A stretch of 64,000 nt of DNA from CAWAYR01 sp050250875 (GCA_050250875.1 JBFWNV010000001.1:1116001-1180000); one strand, 5' to 3'; counted from the stretch's first letter, positions 54,028-62,879 are shown. The notes: generated by a model from the letters alone, not told the origin. Numbers and translations are program-made.

Positions 54028-56481
54028 TCAGCGTTGCGCCGTCGGGGTGGTGACCGGCTGCAGGGTGACGGTGTGTTCGGTCACCGACGAGATCCGGGCC
54101 CGCGAGTAGAAGATCGGGAAGTAGCGGCCGCGCGCCCACAGCTCGAAGAGGTCGCGGTAGTGCGGGCTGCGCGGATCGCCGGACTGCCCAGGGTTGTTCT
54201 GGGCCACCGACCGATCCCAGTCGTCGAGGTCGGCGATGATCTTGAGCGATCCGCCCGACACCTGGTTGTCGCCGCCGCCGGTGGCGGTGACAGTGTAGCT
54301 GTCGCCGCCGCGCGGCACCGGACCGACGTCGAGCTGGGCCCGCAGGTCGGGACGCACGGCGCGGCTGAGCGGGTGGCGAATCAGCGCGTGGTGATAGGCC
54401 GGCTGTCCGTACTGCCACTTCTGCATGTCCGGCCCCAGCTTCATGGTCAGCTCGGCGACGGCCTGCTCGAGGCTGGTGAGCAGGACGCGGTCGCGGCCGG
54501 CGATCGGGTCGGCGCCGAAGTCGCCGTCCGGCGCCTGCAGGAAGCCGATCGCCTTCTTCATGCTCAGGCCACCGAAGTCGCCGCGGCCCGCGGCCGGCAC
54601 GAGCAGATCGCGCAGGTTGACGAGCAGGCGGCGCTGCCACATCTCGTAGATGCCGGCTGGCACCGAGTCCTTGTCGAGCACGCGGTTCCAGCCGACGAGT
54701 AGATCGCGGGCCTTCGCCGCGGTTGGATCGGCAATCGTCAGGTCCTTCAGCAGCGGCACCAGCGACCGCGCCGGCAGCGACAGATCGTCGTTCTGCAGTT
54801 CGATCATGTCGGACACCGTGTGCAGGCGGCCGCTGCTCAGGAACTCGTTGATGCGGGCGGCGCGGAAGGGATCGGTGCCGGTGTGGTGCTGCGCCTCGGG
54901 ATAGGGGTAGCGCTCCGGAAACAGGTAGTTGTTCGCCGTGGCGAAGAAGCCGGCGGGCGGGTTGACGACGTGTGGCAGCGCCTTGATGGGCAGGTAGCCG
55001 TCCCACTCGTAACGGCCGTCGCCCGGCACCGGCACCAGCCCGCTCCAGTTGCGGCGGATCGGCGTGATCGCCACCGCCTGATAGCCGATGGTGCCGTCGA
55101 CGTCGGCCCAGATCATGTTCTCGGCGGGAATGCGGCTGTAACCGGCCGCGGCGCGGAACTCCTCCCAGGTGCGGGCCTGGTTCATCCGCAGGCTCGCCAG
55201 GTAGGGCGCGCTGCCGATCTCCATCCATGCGGCGCGCAGGGCGTAGGCCTTGCGGTTCTTCGTGTCCTCGAACAACACCGGGCCGTGCCGGGTGAACCGG
55301 TGCTCGACGGCGACGGGCGACTGGCCCTTCACGGCGATCGTGTCGGCGACGGTCCGCATCGACTCCCAGCCGCCGGCGTATCTGTACTGGCGCGGATTGG
55401 CCGGATTGGTGTCGTAGACGTAGAGGTCCTCGGTATCGGAACCGAAGATGGTGAGGCCCCACGCGCCGACCTCGTTGTGGCCGATCGAGATCCCCGGCAG
55501 GGTCGGCTCACCGCCGCCGATCACGTTCCATCCAGGCGCGACGAGGTGCGACCAGTAGCGCAGCGACGGCGCGCCCTGGACGCGGTGCGGGTCGTTCATC
55601 AGCAGCGGCTTGCCGGTCTGGGTCAGGCGCCCGGCCACCACCCAGTTGTTGCTGCCGATGTCCTCCTGTCGCTGGCTGAGGTCGAGCGGCGTCGGGCCCA
55701 GTGCGTCGTCGAGCCGGGCGGCCGCAGCCGGCGCGCGGAACTCGGCGGCGAGGTCCTCGGGGTCGAAACGCAGCGGCTGGCGGAAGGCGTTGTAGAGGTC
55801 GAGCACGCGCCGGTCGAGCAGCGAGGCGTCGATCGCCGGGTCGATCGTCAGATCGGGGTCGCCGCCGTAGAACGCCGACAGTGCCTTCACCTTGTCGGCG
55901 CCCATGGCCCTGACGGCCCGGGCCATGTTGATCTCCTGGTTGAGATTGCCGAGCAGGCCGTTGTGCCGCGAGATGACCACCGCCGGCGTCCAGTGCTGCG
56001 GGCGGATGCCGAGCATGCGGAACTCGATCGGCAGGTCGCCCGGCGTCTTCAGCGCCTCGTCGATGCTGGCGTTGATGCCGGCGACGAAGGCGGTCACGAT
56101 CGCCTTGCCGCGGGGGTGGTACCAGTTGAGCTCGGCGTCGAGATCGCCGCGGAACAGGTGCAGCCTGGTGCCGGTATCCCGCGCCAGTGCCTTCGGCCCC
56201 AGGATCTCCGCCACCGTTCCGGTCGCCTGGCGCCGCCACATCTCGAACTGGAAGAGGCGGTCGCGAGCCGCCGCGTAGCCCTGCGCGAAGAACAGGTCGT
56301 GCTCGCTCGCGGCGTAGATGTGGTTGATCCCCCAGCGGTCGCGCAGGATCTCGACCGGCCGCTCGAGACCGGTGACCGCGGTCGTCGTCGCGGCCGTCGG
56401 CCCCTGGGCCGCGGCGGCTACGCCGAGCAGGCCGACCGCCACCAACGTGAAGAGACGTCGAGCCCGCACACTGCACCTCAT
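54028..56481 (-). CDS. Penicillin acylase family N-terminal nucleophile hydrolase
   Basis: 817 residues, the usual length for the precursor. A signal peptide ends in AAAAQ. The alpha subunit contains RDRWGINHIYA and DRLFQFEMWRR. The autoproteolytic site is before S277 in GSNNWVVAG, which becomes the beta-chain nucleophile; NDPHR and the asparagine region follow. The family cleaves amides such as penicillins, acyl-homoserine lactones or lipopeptides in the periplasm. It is the first gene of a probable three-gene unit with the deacetylase and TonB receptor. Confidence 0.93.
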   Translation of the reverse strand: MRCSVRARRLFTLVAVGLLGVAAAAQGPTAATTTAVTGLERPVEILRDRWGINHIYAASEHDLFFAQGYAAARDRLFQFEMWRRQATGTVAEILGPKALARDTGTRLHLFRGDLDAELNWYHPRGKAIVTAFVAGINASIDEALKTPGDLPIEFRMLGIRPQHWTPAVVISRHNGLLGNLNQEINMARAVRAMGADKVKALSAFYGGDPDLTIDPAIDASLLDRRVLDLYNAFRQPLRFDPEDLAAEFRAPAAAARLDDALGPTPLDLSQRQEDIGSNNWVVAGRLTQTGKPLLMNDPHRVQGAPSLRYWSHLVAPGWNVIGGGEPTLPGISIGHNEVGAWGLTIFGSDTEDLYVYDTNPANPRQYRYAGGWESMRTVADTIAVKGQSPVAVEHRFTRHGPVLFEDTKNRKAYALRAAWMEIGSAPYLASLRMNQARTWEEFRAAAGYSRIPAENMIWADVDGTIGYQAVAITPIRRNWSGLVPVPGDGRYEWDGYLPIKALPHVVNPPAGFFATANNYLFPERYPYPEAQHHTGTDPFRAARINEFLSSGRLHTVSDMIELQNDDLSLPARSLVPLLKDLTIADPTAAKARDLLVGWNRVLDKDSVPAGIYEMWQRRLLVNLRDLLVPAAGRGDFGGLSMKKAIGFLQAPDGDFGADPIAGRDRVLLTSLEQAVAELTMKLGPDMQKWQYGQPAYHHALIRHPLSRAVRPDLRAQLDVGPVPRGGDSYTVTATGGGDNQVSGGSLKIIADLDDWDRSVAQNNPGQSGDPRSPHYRDLFELWARGRYFPIFYSRARISSVTEHTVTLQPVTTPTAQR

Positions 56482-56596
56482 TCGGACCGCCGTGCCGCGC
56501 GACTCGCGCGTACGATTCGCGATCTATAGCTGAACGCCGCGCGGCGTGCGCGCGGACTTTGTCGCAAGTTGTCCCACCGGGCGCGTGCGCCGCGAC

Positions 56597-57346
56597 CTAC
56601 TCGGTCGCTGCGGCGTTGAACGCCGCGAGCATCTCGGTCGCCGAGGGCGGCCGCAGGATGCTGCCGCTGGCGAACGCCTCGGCCTGCGGATAGGCGGTGG
56701 CGCGCACGCGCGCCGCCGCGGCGTCGAGGTCGTAACGGGTGTGCCGCGGCGACACCTCGTCGCCGATGAGCAGCCAGTCGGCCCCCGGATCGCCGAACGG
56801 CATGCCGACGCTGCCGGCGTTGACGACGCGGATGCCGCGCACCCTGCGGTCGAACGGCATATGGGTGTGGCCGCACACGACCAGGGCGGCGTCCACGCCG
56901 TCGAACGCCGCGAACAGCCGTTCCTCGGCCGTGAGCCGCGTGAAGATGTCAACGTCGCTGCGCGGCGTGGCGTGGCAGAACAGCGTCGCGCCCGGGCCGC
57001 CCACCGGCAGGCGCAGCGTCGCCGGCCAACCCTCGAGTGCCGCGACGTCGGCGTCGGTCAGCGCCTCGGCGCACCAGCGCATCACGTCGGCGAACGCCGC
57101 CGGCACCTCGCCGCTGACGTCGGCGCCGCGGCGCACCGCACACACCACGCGATCGCCGTTGCCGCGCAGGTAGTGCACCGGCATCGGCAGGGCGGCCAGC
57201 AGCGCCAGGCATGCACCCGGCATCGGGCCGGGCACCACGTCGCCGCCGACCACCACGGCATCCACGGCGGCGCGGCGCACCTCGTCGAGCACGGCCTCGA
57301 GCGCCGGCAGGTTGCCGTGGATGTCGTAGAGCGCGGCGATGTGCAC
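56597..57346 (-). CDS. Metallophosphoesterase (YfcE/MJ0936-like)
   Basis: 249 residues. The two-metal motifs are in place: D8-x-H10 (ALYDIHGN), GGD, GNGD, a later histidine in FCHATP, and CGHTHMPF. The GDPGADW stretch near the end matches the YfcE-type phosphodiesterase family. It is probably a cytoplasmic phosphodiesterase. It begins 15 bases after the DUF1569 gene stop and likely shares its transcript. Confidence 0.9.
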   Translation of the reverse strand: MHIAALYDIHGNLPALEAVLDEVRRAAVDAVVVGGDVVPGPMPGACLALLAALPMPVHYLRGNGDRVVCAVRRGADVSGEVPAAFADVMRWCAEALTDADVAALEGWPATLRLPVGGPGATLFCHATPRSDVDIFTRLTAEERLFAAFDGVDAALVVCGHTHMPFDRRVRGIRVVNAGSVGMPFGDPGADWLLIGDEVSPRHTRYDLDAAAARVRATAYPQAEAFASGSILRPPSATEMLAAFNAAATE

Positions 57347-57361
57347 GGCCGGCCGCGATCG

Positions 57362-57805
57362 TCAGACGCCGAACTGCCGCAGATGGTGGTCGGTGTGCTT
57401 GTGCGCGAGCACGCCCCAGTCGTCGCGCGTCATCGGCCCGAACGCCGGGTGCCTGGCCGCCAGCGTGGTCGCGGCGCCGAGCCGATCCATCAGCGCCCTG
57501 AAAGCCGCCAGCTCGCCGGCGAGTTCGGCGCTGCCCGACCGCGCCAGCAGCTCTGGCGCCGTCGGCGCACTCCTGGGCATCGGCAGCACGTGGATGAGCA
57601 GGTAGCGCACCGGCGCCAGCCGTAGAAAAGGCGGCGCTTTCGCGCTCACCGGCAGCTCGTCGAGCGCCATCAGGGTGGCGTCGTTCAGGTGGGCGACCAT
57701 CGCCGCCACCGAGAACCTGCCCCATTTCGCGGCGTGCGCCGGCGTGAGCGATTCGGCGCGTCGCACCAGCTCCAGGCGCACCGCCGGGTTCCAGATCGTC
57801 GCCAT
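57362..57805 (-). CDS. DUF1569 DinB-like protein
   Basis: 147 residues. The C-terminal signature HPAFGPMTRDDWGVLAHKHTDHHLRQFGV and the central VAAMVAHLNDATLMAL fit the DUF1569/DinB superfamily, with histidines suited to bind a metal. No function is established for this family. It lies directly upstream of the metallophosphoesterase gene. Confidence 0.88.
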   Translation of the reverse strand: MATIWNPAVRLELVRRAESLTPAHAAKWGRFSVAAMVAHLNDATLMALDELPVSAKAPPFLRLAPVRYLLIHVLPMPRSAPTAPELLARSGSAELAGELAAFRALMDRLGAATTLAARHPAFGPMTRDDWGVLAHKHTDHHLRQFGV

Positions 57806-57872
57806 GCGGGCATCCTACTCTTCGCCGCGGCGCCGGGGGAATTGCCGGGATCGGGCGCGATTCGCCGCCTCC

Positions 57873-57928
57873 GGCGATGACAACTCGGAGACACCGCGGC
57901 CGCGCGCGGCGGTGACAACTCGAAGACA
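57873..57928. repeat. Two direct repeats upstream of the NHL-propeller operon
   Basis: GGCGATGACAACTCGGAGACA (57873-57893) and GGCGGTGACAACTCGAAGACA (57908-57928) differ at two positions and are 35 bp apart, in the 274-bp divergent gap. They lie about 60 bp ahead of the proposed -35 box and could bind a regulator. Confidence 0.6.
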
Positions 57929-57987
57929 GACCCGGGGCGTTGCGTCGTCATCCCGCGATCGGCGCCTGCCGGGCCTGCGAATCGAGC

Positions 57988-58016
57988 TTGTCGGTGATCT
58001 GGCGCCGTAATACAGT
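57988..58016 (+). promoter_or_regulatory. Sigma70-like promoter of the NHL-propeller operon
   Basis: TTGTCG (57988-57993) and TACAGT (58011-58016) are 17 bp apart and 63 bp before the ATG at 58080. TAATAC overlaps the -10. A GGAGG ribosome site lies before the start. Inference from sequence. Confidence 0.4.
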
Positions 58017-58079
58017 CGGACGCGGAACCGCAGGCGTGCGGCTCCGCTCGTCCGGCTCGATCTCTGGAGGACCGCGCGT

Positions 58080-59165
58080 ATGAAGCGCCTGTTGCCGTTC
58101 ATTCCTGTCGTCGTCGCGCTCGCCGGTACGGCGTCGCTCAGTTCCCCGCCGGTCGTCGCGCAGTCGCGCGCCACCGCCACCAACGTGCCGGTGATCCCGC
58201 ACGAACCGGTGCCCAACTTCTTCAAGAACCCGCCGGGCATCTACACCGGCGAGAACATGGGCATCGCCACCAACTCGAAGGGCAACATCTACATCTACCA
58301 CCGCGCCTACGAGACGCGGCTGTTCGAGTACTCGCCGACCGGCCAGTTCATCCGCGAGATCGGCCGCAACAACTACGGCTTCGCGTTCGCGCACTCGGTG
58401 CGCGTCGACGCCGAGGACAACATCTGGGCGGTGGACGAAGGCACCGACATGCTGATCAAGTTCAGCCCCGAAGGCCGGGTGCTGATGGTGATCGGCCGGC
58501 GCGAGGATCCGACGATGTCGATCCTCAACATGCCGGGACCTGGCGTGTATCACGGCCGCAACGAGAAGTACCGCTTCGGCCGCCAGACCGACGTCGCCTT
58601 CGACCAACAGGGCAACATCTTCGTCAGCGACGGCTACTTCGACGCCAGAGTCGTGAAGTACGACAAGTACGGCCGCTTCATCAAGGCGGTCGGCAAGCGC
58701 GGCAACGCCAACCTCGAGTTCAACACCCCGCACTCGATCGCCACCGACTTCCAGGGCAACGTCTACGTCGGCGACCGCGGCAACGCCCGCGTGCAGGTGC
58801 TCGACAACAACCTCAACTGGAAGGCCAACTACACCAACGTCGGCAACCCGTGGGGCGTGTGCGTGTCGGGCGGCCCGGGGCCGAAGAACCCCGGCAAGCA
58901 GTACCTGTTCTCGACCAACTCGTGGCCCGACAGCCAGCCGGCCGGCCCGGCGGAGTACACCGGCGAGGTCTACAAGATGGAGCTCGACGGCACCATCGTC
59001 GGCAAGTTCGGCAAGGCCGGCAAGGCGCCGGGCGAGTTCGCCACCATCCACCAGATGGACTGCCGCGACCCGAACGTGATCTACACCGCCGAGATCAACG
59101 ACTGGCGGTCGCAGAAGATCCTGCTCAGACCGACGACCACGACCAGCCAGGGGGGGGCGCAATGA
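58080..59165 (+). CDS. Secreted NHL-type beta-propeller protein (1)
   Basis: 361 residues with a signal peptide ending in PVVAQS. It has NHL-like blades, for example GIATNSKGNIYIY, SVRVDAEDNIWAVDEG, DVAFDQQGNIFVSDGYFDARVVKYDKYGRF and SIATDFQGNVYVGDRGNARVQVLD. About six blades are expected. The pattern resembles peptidylglycine-lyase-like (PAL) propellers, but catalytic residues could not be assigned. It overlaps the next gene as ATGA. Confidence 0.85.
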   Translation: MKRLLPFIPVVVALAGTASLSSPPVVAQSRATATNVPVIPHEPVPNFFKNPPGIYTGENMGIATNSKGNIYIYHRAYETRLFEYSPTGQFIREIGRNNYGFAFAHSVRVDAEDNIWAVDEGTDMLIKFSPEGRVLMVIGRREDPTMSILNMPGPGVYHGRNEKYRFGRQTDVAFDQQGNIFVSDGYFDARVVKYDKYGRFIKAVGKRGNANLEFNTPHSIATDFQGNVYVGDRGNARVQVLDNNLNWKANYTNVGNPWGVCVSGGPGPKNPGKQYLFSTNSWPDSQPAGPAEYTGEVYKMELDGTIVGKFGKAGKAPGEFATIHQMDCRDPNVIYTAEINDWRSQKILLRPTTTTSQGGAQ

Positions 59166-60259
59166 TCCGCGCGCACCTGCTCCGCGGTCTCGCCGCCGCG
59201 CTCGTCGCCGGCGGCGCGCTGGTGGGCGCTCAGGGCGCCGTGCCCGAGATCGCCTTCGACTCGAACGCCGATCTGCTGCGCACGCCGCTCGACGTCTTCG
59301 TCGGCGAGGTGGGCGGCGTGGCCGCCAACTCGAAGGGCCAGATCTACGTCTACACGCGCACCGGGCATCCCTACGCCACGCTCGGCGACAACCGCACGTT
59401 CTACCGCGGCGGCTCGAAGCTGTTCCAGTTCGACGCCAACGGCAAGTTCGTGCGCGAGCTGGGCCAGGATGTCTACGGCTTCAACGCCGCGTACGGCCTC
59501 CGCATCGATCCGCAGGACAACATCTGGACCGTCGACGTCGGCGCCAACCAGGTGGTCAAGTTCGACGCCGAGGGCCGTGTCGCGTTGGTGCTCGGGCGCA
59601 AGCCCGAGGTGATGGCGGTGCGGCCGCGCGAGGGCGGCGCGCCCGGCGGTGGTGGCGGCGGCGGGGCCGCGGCGGCCAATCGCCGTCCTGGCGAAGGCGT
59701 CCCCGGATTCGGCTTCTCCAAACCGACCGACGTCGCCTGGGACAGTGCCGGCAACGCCTACGTCACCGACGGGATCGGCACCAACAACCGCGTCGTCAAG
59801 CTCGACAAGCTCGGCCATTTCATCAGCCAGTGGGGCGCCACCGGGTCGGGACAGGGCGAGTTCAACGGCGCCAAGGCCATCGCCATCGACAAGGCCGGCG
59901 ACGTCTTCGTGCTGGATGCGGGCAACAAGCGCGTGCAGGTGTTCGACCCGCAGGGCACCTACAAGCGCGAGTTCGCCTTCGCCGGCACGCCGCTGACGAT
60001 GTGCATGACCCGCGGCGCCACCCAGTACCTCTACATCTCGCATGCCGGCGACACCGACGGCATGGAAGACGCCGCCATCTTCAAGGTGGGGCTCGACGGC
60101 AAGGTGCTGGGCAAGTTCGGCAGCGCCGGCAAGCGGCCGAAGGAGTTCGGGCTGGCCAACTCGATCGACTGCCGCAGCGAGAACGAGCTGCTGGTCGGCG
60201 AGCTGACCAACTGGCGCGTGCAGAAGGTGACGCTGAAGGGCGGCGCGGCGACGCGCTGA
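59162..60259 (+). CDS. Secreted NHL-type beta-propeller protein (2)
   Basis: 365 residues, a paralogue of the upstream protein with signal peptide ending in GAQG. Shared features: GVAANSKGQIYVYTRTGHPYATL, GLRIDPQDNIWTVDVGANQVVKFD, SKPTDVAWDSAGNAYVTDG, AIAIDKAGDVFVLDAGNKRVQVFD. A glycine-rich loop of about 20 residues (about 160-180) interrupts one blade. The ATGA overlap ensures coupled translation, so the two probably work together, perhaps as a heterodimer. Confidence 0.85.
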   Translation: MIRAHLLRGLAAALVAGGALVGAQGAVPEIAFDSNADLLRTPLDVFVGEVGGVAANSKGQIYVYTRTGHPYATLGDNRTFYRGGSKLFQFDANGKFVRELGQDVYGFNAAYGLRIDPQDNIWTVDVGANQVVKFDAEGRVALVLGRKPEVMAVRPREGGAPGGGGGGGAAAANRRPGEGVPGFGFSKPTDVAWDSAGNAYVTDGIGTNNRVVKLDKLGHFISQWGATGSGQGEFNGAKAIAIDKAGDVFVLDAGNKRVQVFDPQGTYKREFAFAGTPLTMCMTRGATQYLYISHAGDTDGMEDAAIFKVGLDGKVLGKFGSAGKRPKEFGLANSIDCRSENELLVGELTNWRVQKVTLKGGAATR

Positions 60260-60281
60260 GCCGGTCCCTGCGCCTGGCGAC

Positions 60282-60316
60282 ACGAACGGCCGCGGCAACG
60301 CGGCCGTTCGTCTTTC
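60282..60316 (+). terminator. Intrinsic-like terminator of the propeller operon
   Basis: ACGAACGGCCGC (60282-60293) pairs perfectly with GCGGCCGTTCGT (60300-60311) across the loop GGCAAC; CTTTC follows. It lies 22 bp after the stop codon. Confidence 0.8.
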
Positions 60317-60360
60317 GGGCCTCGGCGCCAGTCCCGAGGAACGCCCGACCGCCCCTGAGC

Positions 60361-60816
60361 TCAGGCCAGCGGCCAGACGATCAGCGTCCGCCAGGTCTTC
60401 GGATCCGGCTCGACGCTCGGGTCGCTGAGGTACGATTCCCACATTCCTTCGGCCAGCGTGAGACCTTCGGCGCGCGTCCACGCCATGAGCTGCTCATAGG
60501 TCTCAGCCAATGTCTCGTAGGGGCCGATGTGCGTGCCGGTGACGACACGTCCTCCCGGAAGCTCGAACGGCTCGACCTCGCCGCGCTGTTCGATCGGGCC
60601 CGCCACGGGGAAACCCACGATCACTGCGACCGTCTCACCCGGCATCCGCGGATAGAACCCGAACGGCGGGCCGGCGATCGCGACGCCCTGGGCCTCGACC
60701 GCCTGCATGACGGCGTGGAACCCGCGGTCGAACACGTTGCGCAGCTCGGCCATCGGCACCTCGGCTCGGATGGCCGCTGCCGGTTGCGCTTCGATCGTCT
60801 TCACGGTGAAAGTCAT
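60361..60816 (-). CDS. GyrI-like/AraC effector-binding domain protein
   Basis: 151 residues from ATG 60816, with a GGAGG site. The single-domain GyrI/SBMC-like pattern includes KTIEAQPAAAIRAEVP, FYPRMPGETVAVIVGFPV, VEPFELPGGRVVTGTHIGPYE and the C-terminal WESYLSDP. Such proteins bind drugs or small amphipathic ligands. It has no DNA-binding part. It converges with the propeller operon. Confidence 0.85.
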   Translation of the reverse strand: MTFTVKTIEAQPAAAIRAEVPMAELRNVFDRGFHAVMQAVEAQGVAIAGPPFGFYPRMPGETVAVIVGFPVAGPIEQRGEVEPFELPGGRVVTGTHIGPYETLAETYEQLMAWTRAEGLTLAEGMWESYLSDPSVEPDPKTWRTLIVWPLA

Positions 60817-60951
60817 GTCCGGATCCTCCGCCGCGGGCGCCACTCGACCCTGCTTCAAGGGCCGGCGCCGCGGACGTCCACGCCTATTGTCGCGTCATAC
60901 ACGCCGCGTGTCGCCATTGGAACCTGCTGGCCCGAGGCAACGAAACGGGGG

Positions 60952-60986
60952 GGCTGGGTGTCAGGGACGATTTCCGCAACTGGCTC
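60952..60986 (+). repeat. 35-bp dispersed repeat, copy 1
   Basis: GGCTGGGTGTCAGGGACGAT followed by TTCCGCAACTGGCTC. Copies 2 (62213-62247) and 3 (62738-62771) are in the same orientation. This copy lies 115 bp upstream of the alpha/beta hydrolase gene. Confidence 0.85.
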
Positions 60987-61101
60987 ATCCGTGGCGCCTG
61001 AATTTGCAGCTGGTGACGGCTTCCTGTGGGAGATGCGGGGACCGAGTTCGCGACAACCTGGTCGCCGAAACATGACAATCTAATGTCGCCACGAGGGTGC
61101 C

Positions 61102-62052
61102 ATGAACCGTCTGATTGTGGTCGTCAGTGTCGTTCTACTTACGGGGCACCAAGCAGCCTTCGCACAGGCGCGCGTTGACAGGAACGTCGTATACGGGATG
61201 TACTCGGGCCTGGCGCTATTGATGGACGTTTATCGTCCGGCCCAGCCGAACGGCATGGCGATTGTCGCCGTTCAGGGCAGCGGGTGGTATTCACCGATGC
61301 GGTACGACGCGTCGCAACTCAAGGCCAGTCGAGAAGTAACAAGACACGCCGAGCAGTTTGCGGCGAGCGGCTACACGGTGTTTGCGATCAACCATCGTCA
61401 GGCTCCCCGCTTTCGTTATCCTGCACCCATCGAAGATGTGCAGCGTGCGGTGCGTTTCGTTCGCTTTCACGCCTCCCAGTACGGCATCACACCCGGCCGG
61501 ATTGGTGCATGGGGCTCATCGTCCGGCGGCCACATGGTGGAACTCCTCGGGACGATGGATGGGAAAGGCGAAGCGTCGGACTCAGATCCGGTGAATCGAC
61601 TTGACGCAAAGGTCCAGGCGGTTGTTGCGCTCTTTGCACCCAGTGACCTGATGTTGTTGTTCAGCACGATGGAGAGGCCTGGCGCGCTCACGTCGTTGAT
61701 GGGCTTCTCGTATCAGGACCCCGCAACTGCATTCGTTCCGGCGAGGCCCGACGACTTTGAGAACCGCCAATACCATGATGCGTCACCCGTGACACATGTA
61801 ACACCCGACGATCCACCGATGCTGTTGATGCACGGCGACGCGGACACCATCGTGCCGCTGAAGCAGTCGGAGATCATGGAGCGCGCGCTGAAGCAGGCCG
61901 GCGTCACGGTACGTTTGATCAGGGTGCCTGGGGGCGCACATGGCCCGAACTTTCGGTTGCCCATCGGCGATCCGCGCCTCCCGGATCACCTGGGAGAAGC
62001 TGTCCGATGGTTTGATGCGCACCTGAGAGGGCAGCCGGCGAGTCCGCAATAG
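61102..62052 (+). CDS. Secreted alpha/beta hydrolase (esterase/BD-FAE-like)
   Basis: 316 residues; signal peptide ends in AAFAQ. The nucleophile elbow is GSSSGG (WGSSSGGHM), the acid is in HGDADTIVP and the histidine in GGAHGPNF, giving a full catalytic triad. AINHRQAPRFRYPAPIEDVQRAVRFVR matches acetyl-xylan or carboxyl esterases of the BD-FAE group. Its codons use more A/T than the rest of the window, and it is flanked by copies of the 35-bp repeat, which suggests recent acquisition. Confidence 0.9.
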   Translation: MNRLIVVVSVVLLTGHQAAFAQARVDRNVVYGMYSGLALLMDVYRPAQPNGMAIVAVQGSGWYSPMRYDASQLKASREVTRHAEQFAASGYTVFAINHRQAPRFRYPAPIEDVQRAVRFVRFHASQYGITPGRIGAWGSSSGGHMVELLGTMDGKGEASDSDPVNRLDAKVQAVVALFAPSDLMLLFSTMERPGALTSLMGFSYQDPATAFVPARPDDFENRQYHDASPVTHVTPDDPPMLLMHGDADTIVPLKQSEIMERALKQAGVTVRLIRVPGGAHGPNFRLPIGDPRLPDHLGEAVRWFDAHLRGQPASPQ

Positions 62053-62212
62053 CCACGAGTGTTCAAGGGAATCGCTCGGCCGCCCGCCCGGCTTGCGGTG
62101 CCACCGTATCGCGGCGCCCTGCAATCGTGCCGATCCTGCGGCGTGTCGAGAAGCGCTCGGTCGAAGCGTTCTAGAGTGGAATCACCCTGTGCTGCAAGTT
62201 GTTGCAAACACA

Positions 62213-62247
62213 GGCTGGGTGTCAGGGACGATTTCCGCAACTGGCTC
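62213..62247 (+). repeat. 35-bp dispersed repeat, copy 2
   Basis: It is identical to copy 1 over the core GTGTCAGGGACGATTTCCGC and its flanks as read by eye. It is 161 bp after the hydrolase gene. Confidence 0.85.
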
Positions 62248-62345
62248 GTTCATGAGGCATGAAGGTGCCGGTGGCCTCCGCATCCGTCGGCCCGGAAGTG
62301 CCAGGCGCGAACGGCGCAGCTGCTGCCCGATTCCTGGTGGCCCAG

Positions 62346-62568
62346 CTACCTGCCGAACGCCTTCTTCCAGCGCTTCTTCGGGTCATCGAACCTCACGCCG
62401 GCGGGATCGAATGCCTCCGGGTCGAACTGTCCTCCGGCCCAGCGGAGCGTCGACTCGTGCTCCTCGTGGCCGGGATCGGCGATGACCTGAAGAAACCTCG
62501 GCGTAGCCGTGGACACCACCGCAATCCTCCGGAGGACACCGGCCTTCACTCGCAACACAGCGCGGGTA
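62346..62568 (-). pseudogene. Relic of a pRiA4b ORF-3-like (IS1096 TnpR-like) gene
   Basis: On the minus strand, one frame encodes CVASEGRCPPEDCGGVHGYA (down to about 62496). A different frame then continues with QVIADPGHEEHESTLRWAGG and FDPEAFDP, to a stop at 62346. Read together they match the C-terminal third of the plasmid pRiA4b ORF-3 family. A frameshift near 62496 and loss of the N-terminal two-thirds show that this is a pseudogene. Confidence 0.75.
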
Positions 62569-62737
62569 CTGGGTCGCCTCGGGGCGACTAGGCTCGCAGA
62601 CGCGGCGTCCGCAGGCGAGCAGTCGCCAGGCACCAAGTCTGACTGCGGCCCGGCAAGGCCGATTGCGAGCGCGCCGCAAGATATCAGCGGCAAGAGGCGT
62701 TCTTGCGTTTAGGGGAGATCCGCCCGCAAGAATCGGT

Positions 62738-62771
62738 GGCTGGGTGTCAGGGACGGAATCCGCAACTGGCT
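62738..62771 (+). repeat. 34-bp dispersed repeat, copy 3
   Basis: It matches copies 1 and 2 except for GGAATC in place of GATTTC and the last base (T for TC). It lies between the pRiA4b relic and the 32-bp dyad. Confidence 0.8.
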
Positions 62772-62847
62772 GAGCACGGCCGCATGACGTTTGTCGGGTC
62801 GCAAGTTGATGCGCGTCGGCACTTTGTCGCCGGCAGTGGGCGCTACT

Positions 62848-62879
62848 CTGTCCGAAATTTGTATACACGTTTCGGACAG
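62848..62879. promoter_or_regulatory. 32-bp dyad, operator-like
   Basis: CTGTCCGAAA (62848-62857) and TTTCGGACAG (62870-62879) are perfect 10-bp inverted arms around a centre containing TGTATACA. It lies 58 bp before the small ORF at 62938 and is AT-rich for the genome. It resembles a repressor site; GTATAC centres are known in some toxin-antitoxin operators, but no such genes are seen intact. Confidence 0.6.

Noticed and set aside
57873..57928. Origin-type iterons
   Set aside because: Only two copies are present, with no replication gene or AT-rich region; an operator is the simpler reading.
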